From NCBI GenBank assembly GCA_017447005.1, contig JAFSOM010000067.1, positions 1-5,392 of the forward strand: DNA of 5,392 nt, read 5' to 3'. This DNA is from Oscillibacter sp. Its GTDB lineage: Bacteria; Bacillota; Clostridia; Oscillospirales; Oscillospiraceae. Positions 4,499 to 5,392 of the stretch are shown here, piece after piece (positions within the stretch are counted from its first letter, which is position 1; each line of letters opens with the position of its first letter). The translations under genes were made by a program, and so were the position numbers. Under the pieces are notes generated by a model. It was not told where the DNA came from, did no database searches, and worked only from the letters and a program-made list of their open reading frames with translations.

Positions 4499-5392
4499 AT
4501 GGAACGGACGATTTACAGCGTATCGGAAGTGAACCGGCTGATAAAGTACCTGCTGGACAAGGAGCCGACGTTACAGCGCTTACTGGTACGCGGGGAACTG
4601 TCGAATTATAAGGTATACCCGTCGGGGCACCATTACTTTACGTTGAAGGACGCCGAAGGCGCGTTACGTTGCGTCATGTTCGCGGGGGCGGCGTCGAAAC
4701 TGCGCTTTCGTCCCGAAAACGGCATGAAAGTCGTATTGTCGGGACGCGTGTCGGTGTTCCCGCGTGACGGCGCCTATCAGCTCTACTGCGAGACGCTCAC
4801 GCCCGAGGGCGCGGGAGAATTGGCGATAGCCTTTGAGCAGTTGAAGGTGAAGTTATACGCCGAAGGCCTCTTTGACCCCGCGCATAAGAAGCCGTTACCG
4901 CGTTTCCCCGAACGCATTGCGATTGTCACGTCGTCCGCCGGGGCCGCCGTGCACGACATGATACGCATACTCCGGCGGCGTTACCCGCTGGCGAAAGTGA
5001 TACTGTTACCCGTGCGCGTACAGGGCGCGGAGGCGCCGCCGGAAATCGTCGGGGCTATCCGTTACGCCAACCGCTGGAACGTGGCGGACGTGCTCATCAC
5101 GGGACGCTGCGGCGGGTCGATGGAAGATTTGTGGGCGTTCAACGACGAGCGCGTAGCGCGGGCGATTTACGAATCGCGCATACCGGTTATCTCCGCCGTC
5201 GGGCATGAGCCGGACGTGACAATCTCCGATTTTGTCGCCGACGCGAGAGCCTCCACGCCGTCGAACGCGGCGGAAATCGCCGTCCCGGACACGTTGCACT
5301 TGCGCGGGTGGTTACAGGACAGCGCGGCGCGGATGTCGCAGTCCGAGACGTTACGCCTACAGCGTATCCGGGCGCGTCTGCAACAGTTATCC
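4499..5392 (+). CDS. xseA: Exodeoxyribonuclease VII large subunit (partial, N-terminal 298 residues)
   Basis: XseA with several copies of the small subunit XseB forms exonuclease VII, which degrades single-stranded DNA from both ends to oligonucleotides. The frame is open to the window edge; the family is usually about 400-450 residues, so roughly a third is missing. Seen: an OB-fold nucleic-acid-binding domain (about 4-101) with VSEVNRLIKYLLD (8-20), VRGELSNYK (30-38) and SGHHYFTLKD (42-51). The catalytic domain follows, with GLFDPAHKKPLPRFPERIAIVTS (123-145), GRCGGSMEDLWAFNDE (202-217), RIPVISAVGHEPDVTISDFVAD (227-248) and RASTPSNAAE (250-259). The last stretch (267-298) is the start of the helical region. 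The conserved RGGGS motif reads RCGGS here, with Cys204 replacing the first glycine. The start follows a strong ribosome binding site. xseB is expected just beyond the right edge. Confidence 0.96.
   Translation, partial: MERTIYSVSEVNRLIKYLLDKEPTLQRLLVRGELSNYKVYPSGHHYFTLKDAEGALRCVMFAGAASKLRFRPENGMKVVLSGRVSVFPRDGAYQLYCETLTPEGAGELAIAFEQLKVKLYAEGLFDPAHKKPLPRFPERIAIVTSSAGAAVHDMIRILRRRYPLAKVILLPVRVQGAEAPPEIVGAIRYANRWNVADVLITGRCGGSMEDLWAFNDERVARAIYESRIPVISAVGHEPDVTISDFVADARASTPSNAAEIAVPDTLHLRGWLQDSAARMSQSETLRLQRIRARLQQLS

Overview
The window looks like a GC-rich, low-complexity-free stretch of core chromosome from a member of the Bacillota (Firmicutes), most likely a Clostridia/Oscillospirales-type organism. 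This inference rests on strong AGGAGG-type ribosome binding sites, sigma-A-like promoters, an S-layer-homology (SLH) secreted protein and the typical Gram-positive gene order asp23 - nusB - xseA. No 16S rRNA or other decisive phylogenetic marker is present, so the taxon is an inference. I see no insertion sequence, phage gene, CRISPR array, tRNA or rRNA gene.

Layout. (1) Positions 1-339, minus strand: the N-terminal 113 residues of a cytidylate kinase-like P-loop kinase, running off the left edge. (2) Positions 340-641: a divergent control region with two near-consensus promoters facing away from each other, one for the kinase and one for pta. (3) Positions 642-1622, plus strand: pta, phosphate acetyltransferase, followed by a terminator hairpin. 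(4) Positions 1712-3001, minus strand, convergent with pta: a secreted protein with three SLH repeats, a repeat-containing acidic linker and a C-terminal CAP (SCP/PR-1, YkwD-like) domain, with its own promoter. (5) Positions 3002-3550: a 549-base control region. It holds the SLH-CAP promoter, a rho-independent terminator on the plus strand with no gene in front of it, a cluster of six DnaA-box-like TTTTCCACA motifs, an extended -10 promoter, and a leader with competing hairpins. (6) Positions 3551 to the right edge, plus strand: an operon of an Asp23/Gls24-family protein, nusB, and xseA (large subunit of exonuclease VII, truncated by the window edge after 298 residues).

How the genes fit together. 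pta makes acetyl phosphate from acetyl-CoA; its usual partner ackA is not in the window. The SLH-CAP protein is an exported cell-envelope protein, and Asp23-family proteins are also linked to the envelope. NusB (rRNA antitermination) and XseA (DNA repair nuclease) are housekeeping functions that commonly travel with asp23 in Bacillota. The genes themselves are ordinary. The least explained DNA is the 3002-3550 region, above all the DnaA-box-like cluster upstream of the asp23 operon promoter. I did not find a clear new multi-gene system.
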